DNA of 14,892 nt from Chloroflexota bacterium (GTDB lineage: Bacteria > Chloroflexota > Anaerolineae > Thermoflexales > Thermoflexaceae): positions 1 through 14,892 of the forward strand of contig JAUQQB010000025.1 of NCBI GenBank assembly GCA_030550075.1, in the 5' to 3' direction. Position numbers and translations under genes: made by a program. Of the stretch, positions 13,592-14,892 are shown piece after piece. The notes under the pieces are model-generated. The model had not been told where the DNA came from. It did not search any database and saw only the letters and a list, made by a program, of their open reading frames with translations. Numbering within the stretch: position 1 is the stretch's first letter; each line of letters begins with the position of its first letter.

Positions 13592-13993
13592 ATGGAAGAG
13601 AGGGACACGGTTTTGCTCTTTGATGGGAACTGTGGCTTTTGCACCCGGGCTGCTCAATGGGTGAAGCGCTGGGATCGGAAGGACCGGATCCGGGTGGTGC
13701 CTTTTCAGCAGCCGGGGGCCCCGGAGCGCTATGGCCTGACCCGGGAGGCCTGCGAACAGGCCGCGTGGGTGATCACCCCCGATGGGGAGCGGCACCGGGG
13801 CGCCGCAGCGATCCTGACTGCCCTGAGCGAGGCCCTGCGCTGCCCATGGATCCGAACCCTTTACCGGGTCCCTCCTTTCCGATGGATCGCCGATGCCGGT
13901 TACGCATGGGTGGCCGCCCACCGGGGGCTTCTCCCAGGAACCCGTCCGTATTGCGAGGAGCATCCGGAGGAATGCGCGGGAGGCTCGCTGTGA
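13592..13993 (+). CDS. DCC-family thiol-disulfide oxidoreductase (DUF393)
   Basis: A 133-residue protein whose N-terminus reads LLFDGNCGFCTRAAQWVKRW, the D-x-x-C-x-x-C signature of the DCC family (D11, C14, C17), which is predicted to have a thioredoxin-like redox fold. Further family traits are the RIRVVPFQQP strand, the AAWVITPDGERHRGAAAI segment and a C-terminal YRVPPFRWIADAGYAWVAAHR stretch. Two more cysteines lie in RPYCEEHPEEC. ATG 13592 follows GAAGAGGAG (13576-13584); upstream in-frame ATGs at 13529 and later lack such a site. It is divergent from rpsL and convergent with threonine synthase, so it is probably monocistronic. Its physiological partner is unknown. Confidence 0.9.
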   Translation: MEERDTVLLFDGNCGFCTRAAQWVKRWDRKDRIRVVPFQQPGAPERYGLTREACEQAAWVITPDGERHRGAAAILTALSEALRCPWIRTLYRVPPFRWIADAGYAWVAAHRGLLPGTRPYCEEHPEECAGGSL

Positions 13994-14060
13994 TACCGCA
14001 GGACCTATCCTCGGGTAGGGCTCTTAGGTGGAGGCTGCTCTCCGGGGTCACCCCCAAAAG

Positions 14061-14089
14061 TTGACAACCGGCCTTTTTCGAGATAAATT
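14061..14089 (+). promoter_or_regulatory. Orphan sigma70-like promoter pointing toward the 3' end of threonine synthase
   Basis: A perfect TTGACA (14061-14066), a 17-base spacer and TAAATT (14084-14089, four of six matches) form a good promoter on the + strand. No protein-coding gene follows in that direction; two inverted repeats do (14096-14123 and 14145-14173). Confidence 0.5.
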
Positions 14090-14144
14090 TCACAAGGCCT
14101 GCCTGGCCGGGGAGTGGCAGGCCCATGGCTCACCTCCTGGCGCA

Positions 14145-14173
14145 GTGGGGCACGGGGAAACCCCGTGCCCCAC
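14145..14173. terminator. Perfect 13-bp hairpin between convergent genes
   Basis: GTGGGGCACGGGG (14145-14157) and its exact complement (14161-14173) enclose an AAA loop. It lies 18 bases beyond the stop of threonine synthase and could end transcription from either side, though neither side has a T-tract. A smaller 8-bp hairpin, GGCCTGCC/GGCAGGCC, precedes it at 14096-14123. Confidence 0.6.
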
Positions 14174-14191
14174 GCGTCATGTAAGGGGAGC

Positions 14192-14892
14192 TCATCGGAG
14201 CGCCCCTTTTAATTGCTGCAGGGCCATCGGGATCTCCGCGGGGATGCGATGAGCCCCTCCCACCGCGCGCATCGCACTGGGGATGTCCTTCAAGCCGTTG
14301 CCGGTGATCATCACAACTACCGTTTCCTCTTCTCCCATCTGACCCTCTCGAACGGCCTTCTCCAGGCCCGCGAAGGCTGCAGCCGCCGCGGGCTCCGCGA
14401 ACACCCCAACCTCCCGGGCCAGGGTTCGCATCGCGGTCAGGATCTCGTCATCGGTGACCGTGAGGAACGCCCCGCCGGTCTCCCGCACGGCCCGCAGGGC
14501 GAAGCGCGCATCCCGAGGTCGGCCCACCGCGATGCTATCGGCGATGGTGTGCGGCGGTTCCGGCTGGATTTCCTCCCGCCCTTCCGCCCAGGCCCGGGCC
14601 AGCACGGCCGCCCCCTCGGCCTGAACCCCCATCAGGATCGGTGGGCGCTCGATCCAGCCCAGCGCAACCAGATCCCGAAAGCCTTTCCAGAGCCCGCTGA
14701 GGATATTGCCGTCCCCCACCGGGATGAACAGACGATCGGGGACCTGGCCCTCCAGCTGTTCCCAAATCTCATACGCCGCAGTCTTCTTGCCCTCCCGGGT
14801 GAAGGGGTTATAGGCCGTGTTCCGACAATACCAGCCGAAGGCCTCCGCTGCCGCCAGGGTCAGGTCGAAGGCCTCGTCATAGGTGCCTTCCA
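14192..14892 (-). CDS. thrC: Threonine synthase, C-terminal part (5' end beyond the window)
   Basis: The last 233 or so residues of a PLP-dependent threonine synthase, which converts O-phospho-L-homoserine to threonine and phosphate. The frame is open to the window edge, so the lysine-bearing N-terminal part is missing from view. Recognisable are AFGWYCRNTAYNPFTREGKK, then FIPVGDGNILSGLWKGF (the glycine-rich turn near the PLP phosphate). PPHTIADSIAVGRP and EVGVFAEPAAAAAFAGL follow, all typical of fold-type II threonine synthases. An ATG at 14717-14719 is internal. The ending MALQQLKGALR is followed by a perfect hairpin 18 bases away. A related threonine/serine dehydratase is less likely because the ADS(I)xVGxPR and EPAxAAxFAGL blocks are in threonine-synthase order. 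Confidence 0.9.
   Translation of the reverse strand, partial: EGTYDEAFDLTLAAAEAFGWYCRNTAYNPFTREGKKTAAYEIWEQLEGQVPDRLFIPVGDGNILSGLWKGFRDLVALGWIERPPILMGVQAEGAAVLARAWAEGREEIQPEPPHTIADSIAVGRPRDARFALRAVRETGGAFLTVTDDEILTAMRTLAREVGVFAEPAAAAAFAGLEKAVREGQMGEEETVVVMITGNGLKDIPSAMRAVGGAHRIPAEIPMALQQLKGALR

Noticed and set aside
14192..14719. Threonine synthase starting at ATG 14719
   Set aside because: The frame stays open to the window end with clear threonine-synthase sequence upstream of that ATG, so the gene is cut by the window.

Overview
The window is GC-rich bacterial chromosome, with AT-rich promoter islands, clear Shine-Dalgarno sequences and at least one TTG start. A ribosomal protein S12 with an extra segment of about 16 residues, a flavin/thiamine-precursor-type ABC transporter and a sulfur- or oxyanion-type molybdoenzyme operon suggest a thermophilic Chloroflexota-like bacterium. 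That placement is inference; no rRNA or other phylogenetic marker apart from S12 is present.

Region 1 (1-4543, + strand) is the end of a respiratory molybdoenzyme operon: the catalytic molybdopterin subunit (5' end outside the window), a TorD-type assembly chaperone and an NrfD-type membrane quinol subunit. It closes with a 30-bp perfect palindrome and a good intrinsic terminator. An FeS subunit, if present, lies upstream. The substrate cannot be fixed from the sequence; polysulfide, thiosulfate, sulfur or arsenate are the usual options.

Region 2 (4544-9620) is a transport locus. A near-consensus promoter drives an unusual regulator, an IclR-type HTH and effector region fused to an FMN-binding split-barrel (PPOX-like) domain. 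An ABC ATPase follows after 16 bp, and a permease overlaps it by ATGA. The lipoprotein substrate-binding subunit sits about 680 bp further on, behind a tandem array of roughly 100-bp units, each of which folds as a nested hairpin. Relatives of the same repeat lie upstream of the regulator. The binding protein is NMT1/THI5-like, so the cargo may be a flavin or a thiamine pyrimidine precursor; the FMN-type fold in the regulator makes flavin the more attractive guess.

Region 3 (9620-12870) holds a Gpt-like phosphoribosyltransferase with a structured leader, tRNA-Glu(UUC) with its own extended -10 promoter and terminator, a membrane-anchored polysaccharide deacetylase, and an RsuA/RluB-type pseudouridine synthase broken by two in-frame TGA codons.

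Region 4 (12870-14892) holds rpsL on the minus strand as a lone gene with a consensus promoter, a divergent DCC-family thiol oxidoreductase, and the C-terminal part of threonine synthase on the minus strand, cut by the window end. A consensus-like promoter between the last two genes has no obvious gene to serve and may make a short structured RNA.
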